DNA of 64,000 nt from Kazachstania africana CBS 2517. Its lineage: Eukaryota > Ascomycota > Saccharomycetes > Saccharomycetales > Saccharomycetaceae. This document shows, piece by piece, positions 1 through 10,038 of the stretch. Under the pieces are notes generated by a model. The model was given only the letters and a program-made list of their open reading frames with translations. It was not told the DNA's origin and searched no databases. Each line of letters begins with the position of its first letter. The stretch's first letter is position 1. The position numbers and the translations under genes are program-made. The DNA is taken from NCBI RefSeq assembly GCF_000304475.1, contig NC_018951.1, positions 186,001 to 250,000 on the forward strand. The letters are read 5' to 3'.

Positions 1-948
1 AACCGTATAAGAATATACTTATATATACATGTAATTTGAAAAGAGCAAATCGCCACAACATCGTAGCCTTAATCAGTTAGCCCTGGATTGTTTTGAACAG
101 AAAATTGTTTCTACTTGATTAAATGCTGTGCTGTCCCTATTGCCCCAGCAACAAGCCTCTTGTGGCAACAAGGAAATGGTTGTATAGTTACCATACAAAA
201 CAACTGTTACAAATTTGTACATTTCATTAATGTATTGCGTTAATACCATATGTAGTCCTAAAACAGACATGCAACACAACGTTGCCGTTTCTACGAGATA
301 CCAAACCCATGTAACCACAGTAACCAGGTCCTAAACAGGAAAAAATCCCATGTTCTCTAGGAGTAGAAAGTCATGGAACGCGTAAACAGCACCTCACTCT
401 TTTCATTTCACGTGTCCTCATTCGTCTCAGACCACCTCGAATGGAATAATTATTTCTCACAAATTTTATGATCGATTTATTCTTTTACTAGTTTTGCATC
501 AACGGTTTCCATAGAAATCATAGTAGTAACCATGACGCGTGAAAGAATTTTAAAGGAGAAAAGAAGAAAAAAACTGACGCGTTTTTCTTCCCGCAACGGA
601 AGAAGAAATTTTGATTTGTAATGAGAGGAAGGCACTTTTGATGGGTGAGAAATTCGAAAGAGAATAAACTACTGTTTTGTTTACGCGTTTCGCGTCTGTT
701 TCTATGAAGTACTTCTACTGCATTTCTTAGTGATATTTACATTTACTAGGTGAAATTTTTTACTTTCTCTTTAGATACAAACTGGGAAACCAAAGAAAAA
801 AAAGATATATAAAGTATCAGGTTTATTTTATTAGTTTCGTTCTATTTTCCTTCTTTTCTTTATTTCAATATTCTTCTCCAATAGTTCTGCAAGTTCTTTA
901 AACGACAAGAGAACATTATCCATATATATTCCGTGTCACTTTTTTGCC
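1..948. other. Intergenic region upstream of the RNR-like gene
   Basis: No convincing gene is seen. The only long frame, on the minus strand at 73-318, has no recognisable domain. The proximal 600 bases hold four ACGCGT elements, listed separately. An 11/11 match to the S. cerevisiae origin consensus lies at 735-745, but in DNA this AT-rich that match alone is weak evidence for an origin. Confidence 0.6.
378..688. promoter_or_regulatory. Cluster of four MCB elements (ACGCGT)
   Basis: Perfect ACGCGT palindromes lie at 378-383, 535-540, 577-582 and 683-688, and a TTCGCG half-site follows the last. MCBs bind MBF (Mbp1/Swi6) and drive G1/S transcription of DNA synthesis genes; S. cerevisiae RNR1 is a classic target. 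Four copies within 310 bases of AT-rich DNA are very unlikely by chance, so S-phase expression of the downstream gene is inferred. Confidence 0.85.
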
Positions 949-3606
949 ATGTACGTTATAAAAAGAGACGGTCGTAAAGAACCAGTCAGATTCGATAAAA
1001 TCACCGCAAGAATTTCCCGTTTATGTTACGGTTTAGATCCTACTCATGTTGATGCTGTCAAAGTCACTCAACGTATCATCACAGGTGTCTACGAGGGTGT
1101 AACCACCAGTGAATTAGACAACTTAGCTGCTGAAACCTGTGCCTTCATGACTACTCTCCATCCAGATTATGGCCAGTTAGCTGCAAGATTAGCAATCTCG
1201 AACTTGCACAAACAAACTACGAAACAATTTTCTAAAGTTGTTGAAGATTTACACGCTTACGTAAACCCAAGGAATGGTAGACATGCTCCTTTGGTTTCTG
1301 AAGAACTTTTACAAATCGTCAAGGACCATAAAGATGAGATTAACTCTGCCATCGTTTACGACAGAGATTATCAATTCACATATTTCGGTTTTAAGGCTTT
1401 GGAACGTTCTTACCTTTTAAGACTAAACGGTGAAGTCGTCGAACGTCCACAACACTTGATCATGAGAGTTGCTTTAGGTATTCACGGTGATAACATTGAA
1501 GCCGCTATTGAAACTTATAACTTGATGTCTCTAAAATACTTTATTCACGGTTCTTCCACTTTATTCAACGCTGGTACTGTAAATTCTCAAATGTCCTCAA
1601 GTTATACAGTCGCTATGAAAGATGATTCTATCGAAGGTATTTATGACACATTAAAAGAATGTGCTTTAGTCTCAAAGAGCGCAGGTGGTATGGGTCTACA
1701 TGTTACTAATATTCGTAGTACAGGCTCTTATATCGCTGGTACTAACGGTACATCCAACGGTATTATTCCTATGGTTCGTGTCTACAACAACACTGCTCGT
1801 TTCGTTGACCAAGGTGGTAACAAGAGACCAGGTGCCGTCGCTATGTACATTGAACCATGGCACGCAGATATCTTTGATTTCATCGATGTCAAAAAGACAA
1901 GTGGTAAAGATGAAATTCGTGCTAGAGATTTACTACCAGCTTTATGGGTTCCTGATTTATTCATGCAACGTGTTCACGAAGATGGTGACTGGACTCTTTT
2001 CTCTCCAAGTGCTGCTCCAGGTTTAGTTGATGTCTATGGTGACGAATTCGATGCTTTATATACTCGTTACGAAAGAGAAGGTCGTGGTAAGACTATCAAG
2101 GCTCAAAAATTATGGTACTGTATATTAGAAGCTCAAAATGATTGTAGTGCTCCAATCATGGTCTACAAAGATCCTTGTAACAAGAAATCTAACCAAAAGA
2201 ACCTGGGTACTATCAAATCTTCTAATTTAAGTGGTGATGTTGTCGTTTACTCAGATGCTAAGGAAACTCCTGCCTCTAATATGGCTTCCCTTGCCTTACC
2301 TGCATTTATTGAAATCTCAGAAGATGGTAAGACTTCCACATATAACTTCAAGAAATTGCACGACATTACTAAGATTGTGACTCGTAACTTAAATGTAATC
2401 ATTGACCGTAACACGTACCCAGTTCCAGAAGCTAGAAGAGCCACTCTAAAACATAGACCAATTGCCATTGGTGTACAAGGTTTAGCTGATACTTTTATGA
2501 CTTTACGTTTGGCATTTGACTCCGCAGAAGCTCAATTATTAAATCAACAAATTTTCGAAACAATCTATCACGCTTCTCTAGAAGCTTCCGTAGAACTTGC
2601 CAAGAAGGATGGTCCATACCAGTCATTCAATGGTTCTCCAAGTTCAAGAGGTATCTTACAAATGGATCTTTGGGATGCTAAGCCGTCCGGTGTCTGGGAC
2701 TGGGATGCTTTAAGAAAGGATATTATGGAATACGGTTTAAGAAACTCTTTAACCACTGCTGCTATGCCAACTTCATCCACATCTCAAATCTTAGGTTACA
2801 CTGAATGCTTTGAACCTATTTCCTCCAACATGTACCAACATCGTGTCCTATCTGGTGAGTTCCAAGTCGTTAATCCATACTTGTTACGTGATTTAGTCGA
2901 TTTAGGTATCTGGGATGAAACTATGAAACAGCATATCGTCTCTCAAAATGGTTCTATTCAAGCCTTACCAAATGTTCCACAAGAATTAAAGGCTATATAT
3001 AAGACTGCTTGGGAAATCTCTCAGAAAAAGATTATTGACATGGCTACTGACCGTGCTATCTATATTGACCAATCTCAATCATTATCTTTATTCTTACGTG
3101 CTACTACTATGGGTAAGATTACTTCCATGCACTTTTACGGCTGGAATAAAGGTTTGAAAACTGGTATGTATAAACTAAACAGTCAACCTGTTGCTGCTGC
3201 TCCATTCTCTTCGGCTGCACAAGCAGCTAACAGTGTTGCTGATATAACCAAGCTAGAACGTCCAAGCTATGTTCCAACTACTGCTGAATTCACTGTGGCC
3301 GATTTTGTTCCACCAGCACAACCATTAAAAGAAATTCCAGTGACTCCAATTCCAGAAGAAGAAGAAATCGATGCTTTTGAAAATACCGGCCTAGACTCTT
3401 CCAGAAGTGTCTCTCCAGCACCTTCTGATGAATCTACCAAAATAGAAAGCCGTCCACTTGAACCAGTGGCTCTTCCATTACCAATTAAGAAGGATGTTAC
3501 TGAAATCGATGAGATCGAGGAAGAGAATGAATACGATATCTTTAATTCTAAAGCTATTGCATGTGCTATCGACAATCCAGAAGCTTGTGAAATGTGTTCT
3601 GGTTGA
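949..3606 (+). CDS. RNR1: Ribonucleotide reductase large-subunit paralog, predicted catalytically dead
   Basis: This is an 885-residue class Ia RNR alpha-subunit homolog; S. cerevisiae Rnr1 has 888. An ATP cone is at residues 1-90 with D57 kept. Specificity-site residues D226 and R256, loop 2 (Q288, R293) and the phosphate-binding MPTSSTSQ at 606-613 are kept, and the protein ends in a CxxC tail (C880, C883). The chemistry residues are not kept: 218, 428 and 443, cysteines in all active class I enzymes, are serine (codons AGT, AGT, TCT), E430 is aspartate, and the radical-transfer Tyr-Tyr pair is Y741-K742. N426 remains. Numbering is collinear with yeast Rnr1, so misalignment is unlikely. By neighbourhood (TDA2, VTC1, ALD5) it is the RNR1/YER070W position. 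The symbol is positional; nucleotide reduction is not expected from this protein alone. Four MCB sites precede it. Confidence 0.93.
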   Translation: MYVIKRDGRKEPVRFDKITARISRLCYGLDPTHVDAVKVTQRIITGVYEGVTTSELDNLAAETCAFMTTLHPDYGQLAARLAISNLHKQTTKQFSKVVEDLHAYVNPRNGRHAPLVSEELLQIVKDHKDEINSAIVYDRDYQFTYFGFKALERSYLLRLNGEVVERPQHLIMRVALGIHGDNIEAAIETYNLMSLKYFIHGSSTLFNAGTVNSQMSSSYTVAMKDDSIEGIYDTLKECALVSKSAGGMGLHVTNIRSTGSYIAGTNGTSNGIIPMVRVYNNTARFVDQGGNKRPGAVAMYIEPWHADIFDFIDVKKTSGKDEIRARDLLPALWVPDLFMQRVHEDGDWTLFSPSAAPGLVDVYGDEFDALYTRYEREGRGKTIKAQKLWYCILEAQNDCSAPIMVYKDPCNKKSNQKNLGTIKSSNLSGDVVVYSDAKETPASNMASLALPAFIEISEDGKTSTYNFKKLHDITKIVTRNLNVIIDRNTYPVPEARRATLKHRPIAIGVQGLADTFMTLRLAFDSAEAQLLNQQIFETIYHASLEASVELAKKDGPYQSFNGSPSSRGILQMDLWDAKPSGVWDWDALRKDIMEYGLRNSLTTAAMPTSSTSQILGYTECFEPISSNMYQHRVLSGEFQVVNPYLLRDLVDLGIWDETMKQHIVSQNGSIQALPNVPQELKAIYKTAWEISQKKIIDMATDRAIYIDQSQSLSLFLRATTMGKITSMHFYGWNKGLKTGMYKLNSQPVAAAPFSSAAQAANSVADITKLERPSYVPTTAEFTVADFVPPAQPLKEIPVTPIPEEEEIDAFENTGLDSSRSVSPAPSDESTKIESRPLEPVALPLPIKKDVTEIDEIEEENEYDIFNSKAIACAIDNPEACEMCSG

Positions 3607-4102
3607 TCCATTTCTTTGTCATATTTTTTTATCTTGGGTATTTTTTAACGGTATATTGTTATTTATCGTTCACGATGAATATATTTTATATAATTTCTAC
3701 TAAAACATGAAGTAATTTGATCATATTTATTTTAAACGGTCGATATTGGTTTGTAATATCGAGGGCTGTCACCAATCACCTCGGAGGAAGACATGCAAGA
3801 AGCTATACAAAAAGAATAAATCGCGCTTGTTTTAGTAAGTTACACCCACGAATTGAACTGTTTAATATCAGTTTGGTATCGAATTAATTGCTTCTCACAT
3901 CTTATTAGCATAATGTCTCATTTATTGCGATATAGCCAATTCATCGTACCCTACGAAGATGAGATCGAATTCCAAAGTTGAAAAAACTTTATAAAGGGGA
4001 ATTATATATGAGATTTATAGATTAAGCTCAGGGTTGATACCCCACCACGTATCTGTCTAGAGGCCATATATCGGGACGTACGTGTATTTAAAGACCAAAA
4101 TT
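3607..4102. other. Intergenic region between RNR-like gene and SEC6
   Basis: This stretch carries the 3' end of the RNR-like gene and the SEC6 promoter. It is AT-rich, with a TATATATGAG run near 4003. No RNA gene or conserved protein frame is seen. Confidence 0.5.
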
Positions 4103-6523
4103 ATGTCTGGAACAGTTCAGAAGATATCTGAATTGATAAAAGATGACTTGTCATTAGAAAGGATACGCGAAATTAAAGAACAGTTGTTAAATCAAAAATC
4201 TACAATTGAATATCAATTGAACAAGGAATCTGAAAAGTACTATGGATACATACAAGACAGCTTAAACTTGCTGAACACTTCGCAGAAAGTTCTCGGATCC
4301 ATGAGAGATAGAATGCAAGATGTCAATAAATTAAGTGACGAAAATAAGACATCAATTGAAAGGTACGAAGTCATCTCTGATGCCACCAAACTTTATGAAA
4401 TGATTTCAAATACCTCCACGATATATGACAAAATAGTCAAGTTTGGATCAATCGTTGATCAATTGAATAATGCTCTGGACGAAGAACTCTCACAGGAAGT
4501 TATTGACTCTGGTTGCCCTTACTTACTACAAATTCACTATTTACTCACTTTAGCTCGTGATTTCCAAGATCAAATGACTGTGATGGCCCGTGTTTCTACG
4601 GACGACGTTCAAAGAACGGTAGCTAAACTTTTCGGTGGACTCACAGAAGTGATCAATAAATTTGACCAATTATTAGAAAATATAATCTACGATATAGTAG
4701 AGATTGCAAGATCAGATCAAACATCATTGGCTGTTCGTTTTTTCAAAGTTATCAATATTGAAGAAAAGGAAGATCTAAAGATCATCGCAATTAGAAATAT
4801 TATTAAGAAGAAAGAAATGGAAGCTGAAAAATCATCAATGAAGAAACTTCCCAACAGCACAAATACAGCTAGGTTAATGGGAAACAAAAATTTGACCGAG
4901 GCTGATTATCCAACCTACTACGGTCTCTATCAAGAAATACTGAATGGCACCATTTCCACTAGAACCCTACCCAGAGGTTATAAGAACTTTTTTTTCAACA
5001 AAATGAAACAATCAATCCAAGATATGTTTGTAGAAGTTAGAGAAACTTATCAGGGGGATAAAAAATTCGATATTTTGAATGAATCTGATTGGATCTTTAG
5101 AGAGTTATTGGTTGTTAAAGAAAAACTGGCGTTATGTGGACCAGAACCTTGGAATTTGGTCAGTAAAGTCTTTGAGTTTTTCTATGAAGAATTGCATATT
5201 CTAATTACAGAACTCGTTGAATCTGAACCAGAAACAATTGTTATCTTGGATATTCTTCACTTTGACAAGACATTCAAAAAGACTTTAATAGATGTTTTGG
5301 GGTTCAAGAAATCAGAGGCTAAAAGCATCATAGGTGATGAACAGAAAGAAGCGCTTTTCAAGGACTACTCGAACTTATTAGTTGTTAAAATGACTGAATG
5401 GTTCAAAAATCTGGAAAAAGCAGAATTTGAAGCGTTCCTTGAGAGGACTATACCGCCACATACTGATCCAGATGGATTATTATTTTTAGATGGTACCAAG
5501 ACATGCTTTCAAATGTTTACACAACAAGTTGAAGTTGCGGCAGGTTCACAACAGGCGAAAATCCTAACTGGTGTCATTGAGAAGTTTGTAGATCTACTAA
5601 TTAATCGTCAACAGCATTGGTCCTCCATTATTGACAAAGAAGTCGACAAAATACTTAAGTACAACGAATTATATGACATAGATCCTGCTAATATCCCCCC
5701 TGAGGCAGATGTACCAGGTGGGCTAGTGGAATATTTGATTGCCACAGCAAATGATCAAATGAGAGCTGCTGATTATTCCGTTGCAATTTCTCATAAATAC
5801 GGAGAAATGGTAAGCAAAATGTATTCAAAGGAGATTTCGAACAATATAGAACGTGCATTAGACGGTTTTGCTGATGTTGTCAGATCCTGTACCAGTGGAT
5901 TGCTTTCGATTATATTTGATGACCTAAAGACACCATATTCCGAAATATTTAGCAAAGCTTGGTACAATGGAAGTCAAGTCCAACAAATTACAGATACATT
6001 GTATGAATACCTGGTTGATATAAAGGGACAAATGAGTCCCGTGGTTTTCATACTGTTTATTGGTAGTGTCATTGACGAGACCTTTTTCAACTTCGTACAG
6101 GCATTGAATTTTGAACACTCTTTCAAGAGCAAAAATAACAAGTTTTTGGAGGCAATGAAGAGAGACTTTGAATTATTCTTCAGTTTATTCACAAAGTTCA
6201 TAACAGAGGATCAAAAAGTGGAAGTCATTGATAGGAGGTTCAGAGTTATGGAATATTTCATGGATTTAACATGTGAACCAGTAGATGAAATAGTAGCCAC
6301 ATGGAGGGACTTGATACTTGATTACCCAGAGACGCCAATTGATTTCCTAGACGCAGTTTTAACCTGCAGAAAGGATGTTGACAGTTCTCAAAGAAAGCAT
6401 ATGATACAAATGGGCATGAAATATATCAATTCCCCCGAACGAAGGGCACACCTTCAACAGCTAACGATGGATCCATCCTTCATTTCACGGTTTAGATTGT
6501 CGAAAAAATCTCGAAAGATATAG
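4103..6523 (+). CDS. SEC6: Exocyst complex subunit Sec6
   Basis: This is a subunit of the octameric exocyst, which tethers Golgi-derived secretory vesicles to the plasma membrane at sites of growth. The protein is helical throughout, with an N-terminal coiled-coil region at about residues 20-60 (KEQLLNQKSTIEYQLNKES) and the conserved core block DGLLFLDGTKTCFQMFTQQV. The frame opens at 4082, but the Met at 4103 (MSGTVQKISELIKDDL) matches where the S. cerevisiae protein begins. It gives 806 residues against 805, so I use it. In S. cerevisiae SEC6 lies on chromosome IX near RNR3, not near RNR1. Its position here, between an RNR1-type gene and TDA2, is informative about duplicate sorting. Confidence 0.96.
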   Translation: MSGTVQKISELIKDDLSLERIREIKEQLLNQKSTIEYQLNKESEKYYGYIQDSLNLLNTSQKVLGSMRDRMQDVNKLSDENKTSIERYEVISDATKLYEMISNTSTIYDKIVKFGSIVDQLNNALDEELSQEVIDSGCPYLLQIHYLLTLARDFQDQMTVMARVSTDDVQRTVAKLFGGLTEVINKFDQLLENIIYDIVEIARSDQTSLAVRFFKVINIEEKEDLKIIAIRNIIKKKEMEAEKSSMKKLPNSTNTARLMGNKNLTEADYPTYYGLYQEILNGTISTRTLPRGYKNFFFNKMKQSIQDMFVEVRETYQGDKKFDILNESDWIFRELLVVKEKLALCGPEPWNLVSKVFEFFYEELHILITELVESEPETIVILDILHFDKTFKKTLIDVLGFKKSEAKSIIGDEQKEALFKDYSNLLVVKMTEWFKNLEKAEFEAFLERTIPPHTDPDGLLFLDGTKTCFQMFTQQVEVAAGSQQAKILTGVIEKFVDLLINRQQHWSSIIDKEVDKILKYNELYDIDPANIPPEADVPGGLVEYLIATANDQMRAADYSVAISHKYGEMVSKMYSKEISNNIERALDGFADVVRSCTSGLLSIIFDDLKTPYSEIFSKAWYNGSQVQQITDTLYEYLVDIKGQMSPVVFILFIGSVIDETFFNFVQALNFEHSFKSKNNKFLEAMKRDFELFFSLFTKFITEDQKVEVIDRRFRVMEYFMDLTCEPVDEIVATWRDLILDYPETPIDFLDAVLTCRKDVDSSQRKHMIQMGMKYINSPERRAHLQQLTMDPSFISRFRLSKKSRKI

Positions 6524-6597
6524 ACGAAGTACAAGTAAAATTTAGAGAATGATAAGACCAAATTTATAATAAACCGTCAAATTCGTAATTATATAGA

Positions 6598-6957
6598 CTA
6601 TTTAGATATCCATATCACTGTAATCAAATATTTTATACCCGTGGAATCATTTTCGAAGATATGATTAAAAAGGCCATCTTTCTTCGTATTCCATGAAGAT
6701 CCAATCGCACTAGATAATTGGAAATTTGAATCCGTGATAGATTCATCAGTTTCTATGGATGTAATTGAAATGACATATTTATATAAAGAGGAATGAGCAT
6801 TTAACTTCTCTAAAATACCGTGAACAATCGAATTATTGGATACTTTTCCATTATTTTCAGCAGTAACTTCCTTAAAAGTCAAATCTATAAGTGCAATCAA
6901 TCTTTCTTGAGTCACCGGCGAGTTTGAAGCTTTACTTTCCCTTATCTGAACTTCCAT
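6598..6957 (-). CDS. TDA2: Tda2-like Tctex-type dynein light chain fold protein
   Basis: A 119-residue protein; S. cerevisiae Tda2 (YER071C) has 126. Family knowledge: Tda2 is a Tctex1-fold dimer that binds Aim21 at cortical actin patches and restrains actin assembly during endocytosis. The C-terminal half (SSLYKYVISITSIETDES, then GSSWNTKKDGLFNHIFEND) resembles the beta-strand segment of Tctex light chains. It is convergent with SEC6 and divergent from VTC1, the same arrangement relative to VTC1 as in S. cerevisiae. The call rests on both sequence type and synteny. Confidence 0.85.
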   Translation of the reverse strand: MEVQIRESKASNSPVTQERLIALIDLTFKEVTAENNGKVSNNSIVHGILEKLNAHSSLYKYVISITSIETDESITDSNFQLSSAIGSSWNTKKDGLFNHIFENDSTGIKYLITVIWISK

Positions 6958-7158
6958 TGTAAAGGCTATGCTAGGATGTGAAATGTGATGCTTAAAAGTT
7001 CGGTATATATTCCAATTGTGCTCCTTATGAGGGTTCGGAGCCTAATAAGTCCACTATATCTTCTTGATCTCTGAAGCTCAATCCTTTTTATTTTTGATAT
7101 CGAAGTCAGCGCAGTTGTAAATTTGAAAAAAGAACGAAGATATAAGGGCAGGTTTTAA

Positions 7159-7578
<420 letters not shown>

Positions 7579-8278
7579 AGTTGAATTCGACAAAATCGGT
7601 TTACACAGATAGATCAAATAAAAACCTACGCATCAATAAAACATAAGAATCATACTGCGATCAAAAAACTACAAGACCACTAGCAGTGTATATATTACCA
7701 CCTCCTTTCTACTGTCATTTAACGTATCACGAGTCAATCCTTCTATTTCAAGTCATACTTTTTGATTTGCAATGTTAGCCACCTATATATAAGAATTAAT
7801 ATGTATAAATGCGTTATCAACTATTTACAATGTATCCATGGTACCAAGCATAAAATTTAATTAAACAAACCAATCCTGAAAACTGAATCGTATAATCTAG
7901 TCAAATATGACACATTTTCTGTACTCACATAGCGGTTTCCAACCACGTTGTTCTAGGATAGCTAAAATACTTAATTATACCAATACTCATGTGAGAATAA
8001 TAACTATTTGTCATAAAGATCTATGACGAATACGTTACAACATTCCTTATGGAACAGTACATGCAGTCGTGTTTTGGACACACGATACAGACCAGGCGCC
8101 GGTAACGGTACATAGCACATACGTTCACGGTCATAACCGGGTCTGCAATGCAAGTCACTTCGGTTTACCGTCATTTCAAATACTCCCCAGACAGTGCCAG
8201 TATTTCGTTGCCAACCGCAGAATCGATACGTCGTTTTCCACAGTCCGTTGTTGGTGAAGTTCTACACACCGGTTTTAT

Positions 8279-8285
8279 TGACTCA
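8279..8285 (+). promoter_or_regulatory. Gcn4-type site TGACTCA upstream of ALD5
   Basis: A perfect 7-mer core, 191 bases before the ALD5 start. Gcn4 binds this sequence under amino-acid starvation. The position is typical for a functional site, but a single 7-mer can occur by chance. Confidence 0.45.
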
Positions 8286-8393
8286 TCGCTTTGAGCACTA
8301 CTAAGAACGTTCGGGTAGTTTTGCATTTGGCAGGGCTCTGCATTATTAAGCAAAGAAACTTTCAGGTTAGAAAAGAATCCGAAACTAAAAACA

Positions 8394-8401
8394 TATAAAA
8401 G
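8394..8401 (+). promoter_or_regulatory. TATA box of ALD5 (TATAAAAG)
   Basis: A consensus TATAAAAG, 75 bases upstream of the ALD5 ATG, within the usual yeast window for a TATA element. Confidence 0.6.
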
Positions 8402-8475
8402 ACACCCAAGAGAGTCTGTTTGTGGCGGTTATATCCTAGTTGGCATCACATCAACGAAATTGAAAAGTCAATCCA

Positions 8476-10038
8476 ATGCTATCTCGAACATGCTCGAAAG
8501 TATCGGGCTCATCTTCTGTATTAAGAAGATTTACCCGTTTATATTCTCAAAATAGTTTATCTGTGCCTATTACTTTACCAAATGGTATCAAATATGAACA
8601 ACCTACTGGTTTGTTTATAAATGGTGAATTCGTACCTTCTCATTCTGGAGAGACATTCAAAGTGTTAAATCCATCTACTGAAGAAAAAATTACCGATATA
8701 TACAGAGCTGATGTTGCTGATGTTAATACAGCCGTGAAAGCTGCTAAAAACGCTTTCGATAACCACTGGTCTCAAGTGGATCCCGAAGTACGTGCTCGTG
8801 GCTTATTCAATTTGGCTGATCTGATTGAAGAACATGCTGACACCTTGGCAAGTATCGAGTCGATGGATAACGGTAAATCAATGATCTGTGCACGTGGTGA
8901 TGTAGATCTGGTGTCAAAATACTTGCGTTCATGTGGTGGTTGGGCAGATAAGATTTATGGGAAGGTTATGGACACAGGCAAGGACCATTTTGCATATAGT
9001 ATAAGAGAACCAATAGGTGTCTGTGGTCAGATTATTCCATGGAATTTCCCATTACTAATGTGGTCGTGGAAAATTGGTCCAGCTTTAGCAACAGGTAATA
9101 CTGTCGTCTTGAAGCCTGCTGAATTGACCCCACTTTCTGCACTATATGCAGCCAACTTGGTAAAAGAAGCAGGTATCCCAGCAGGTGTTGTCAACATCAT
9201 TCCAGGTTCAGGAAGAGTCGTTGGTGAGAAATTATGTACCCATCCGGACGTTAAGAAAATAGCATTCACGGGCTCAACTGTTGTTGGCCGTAATATCATG
9301 AAGACAGCCTCCGACACTGTAAAGAAAGTTACTTTAGAATTAGGTGGTAAATCACCAAATATTGTCTTTGCTGATGCTGATATTGATAAAGCCGTGGAAA
9401 ACATTGGTCATGGTATTTTCTTCAACTCTGGTGAAGTCTGCTGTGCTGGTTCAAGAATTTACGTCCAAGATACTGTCTACGAAAAAGTCTTGCAAAAATT
9501 CAAGGATTACGCTGAATCGTTAAAGGTTGGAAACCCATTCAATTCAGGTGTTTTCCAAGGTGCTCAAACATCTGCTAAACAAGTAGAAAAGATTTTGGCT
9601 GCCATTGACAGTGGTGTTAAAGATGGGGCACGTATTGTGACCGGTGGTAAGAGACATGGTAACAAGGGTTATTTCATTCAACCAACCATCTTTGCAGATG
9701 TTAGAGAAGATATGGATATCGTGAAAGAAGAAATCTTTGGCCCTGTCGTTACTGTTTCTAAATTCTCTACTGTGGATGAGGTCGTTTCTATGGCTAATGA
9801 TTCTCAGTACGGATTAGCCGCAGGTATCCACACCAGGGATATCAACAAAGCTATCAATGTATCGAATAGAGTCAAAGCAGGCACCGTTTGGATTAACACA
9901 TACAATGCGTTCCATCAAAATGTACCATTCGGTGGATTTGGACAATCAGGTATCGGTCGTGAAATGGGTGAATCAGCTTTGGACAACTACACCCAAATTA
10001 AATCGATCAGAATGGCCTTAGAAAATAATCAAGTTTAG
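8476..10038 (+). CDS. ALD5: Mitochondrial aldehyde dehydrogenase (Ald5 type)
   Basis: A 520-residue NAD(P)+-dependent aldehyde dehydrogenase, oxidising acetaldehyde and similar aldehydes to acids. The N-terminus is basic, hydroxylated and free of acidic residues for about 35 positions (LSRTCSKV, then [13 protein letters not shown]), a mitochondrial presequence. Hallmarks are intact: the PWNFPLLMW block with the active-site Asn, the general base E288 in LELGGK, and the nucleophile C322 in [10 protein letters not shown]. The position between VTC1 and RPS24 is that of S. cerevisiae ALD5 (YER073W). The close paralog ALD4 cannot be excluded on sequence alone, so the symbol leans on synteny. Confidence 0.93.
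   Translation: MLSRTCSKVSGSSSVLRRFTRLYSQNSLSVPITLPNGIKYEQPTGLFINGEFVPSHSGETFKVLNPSTEEKITDIYRADVADVNTAVKAAKNAFDNHWSQVDPEVRARGLFNLADLIEEHADTLASIESMDNGKSMICARGDVDLVSKYLRSCGGWADKIYGKVMDTGKDHFAYSIREPIGVCGQIIPWNFPLLMWSWKIGPALATGNTVVLKPAELTPLSALYAANLVKEAGIPAGVVNIIPGSGRVVGEKLCTHPDVKKIAFTGSTVVGRNIMKTASDTVKKVTLELGGKSPNIVFADADIDKAVENIGHGIFFNSGEVCCAGSRIYVQDTVYEKVLQKFKDYAESLKVGNPFNSGVFQGAQTSAKQVEKILAAIDSGVKDGARIVTGGKRHGNKGYFIQPTIFADVREDMDIVKEEIFGPVVTVSKFSTVDEVVSMANDSQYGLAAGIHTRDINKAINVSNRVKAGTVWINTYNAFHQNVPFGGFGQSGIGREMGESALDNYTQIKSIRMALENNQV

Larger units (their letters stand above)
7579..8475. other. Intergenic region between VTC1 and ALD5
   Basis: Nearly 900 bases without a supportable gene; the small frames at 8069-8257 and 8171-8353 resemble nothing known. 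The distal part is AT-rich. The proximal part, about 8090-8350, is richer in GC and holds several CGG/CCG-containing words, a perfect TGACTCA at 8279 and a TATA box at 8394. Confidence 0.5.

Noticed and set aside
735..745. 11/11 match to the S. cerevisiae ARS consensus
   Set aside because: Such matches are frequent by chance in AT-rich intergenic DNA, and origin consensus varies between genera; there is no supporting B element or conservation evidence.
1685..2026. 113-codon second-frame open reading frame inside the RNR gene
   Set aside because: It is a shadow of the strongly conserved RNR frame; its hydrophobic content follows from the codon pattern of the real gene.
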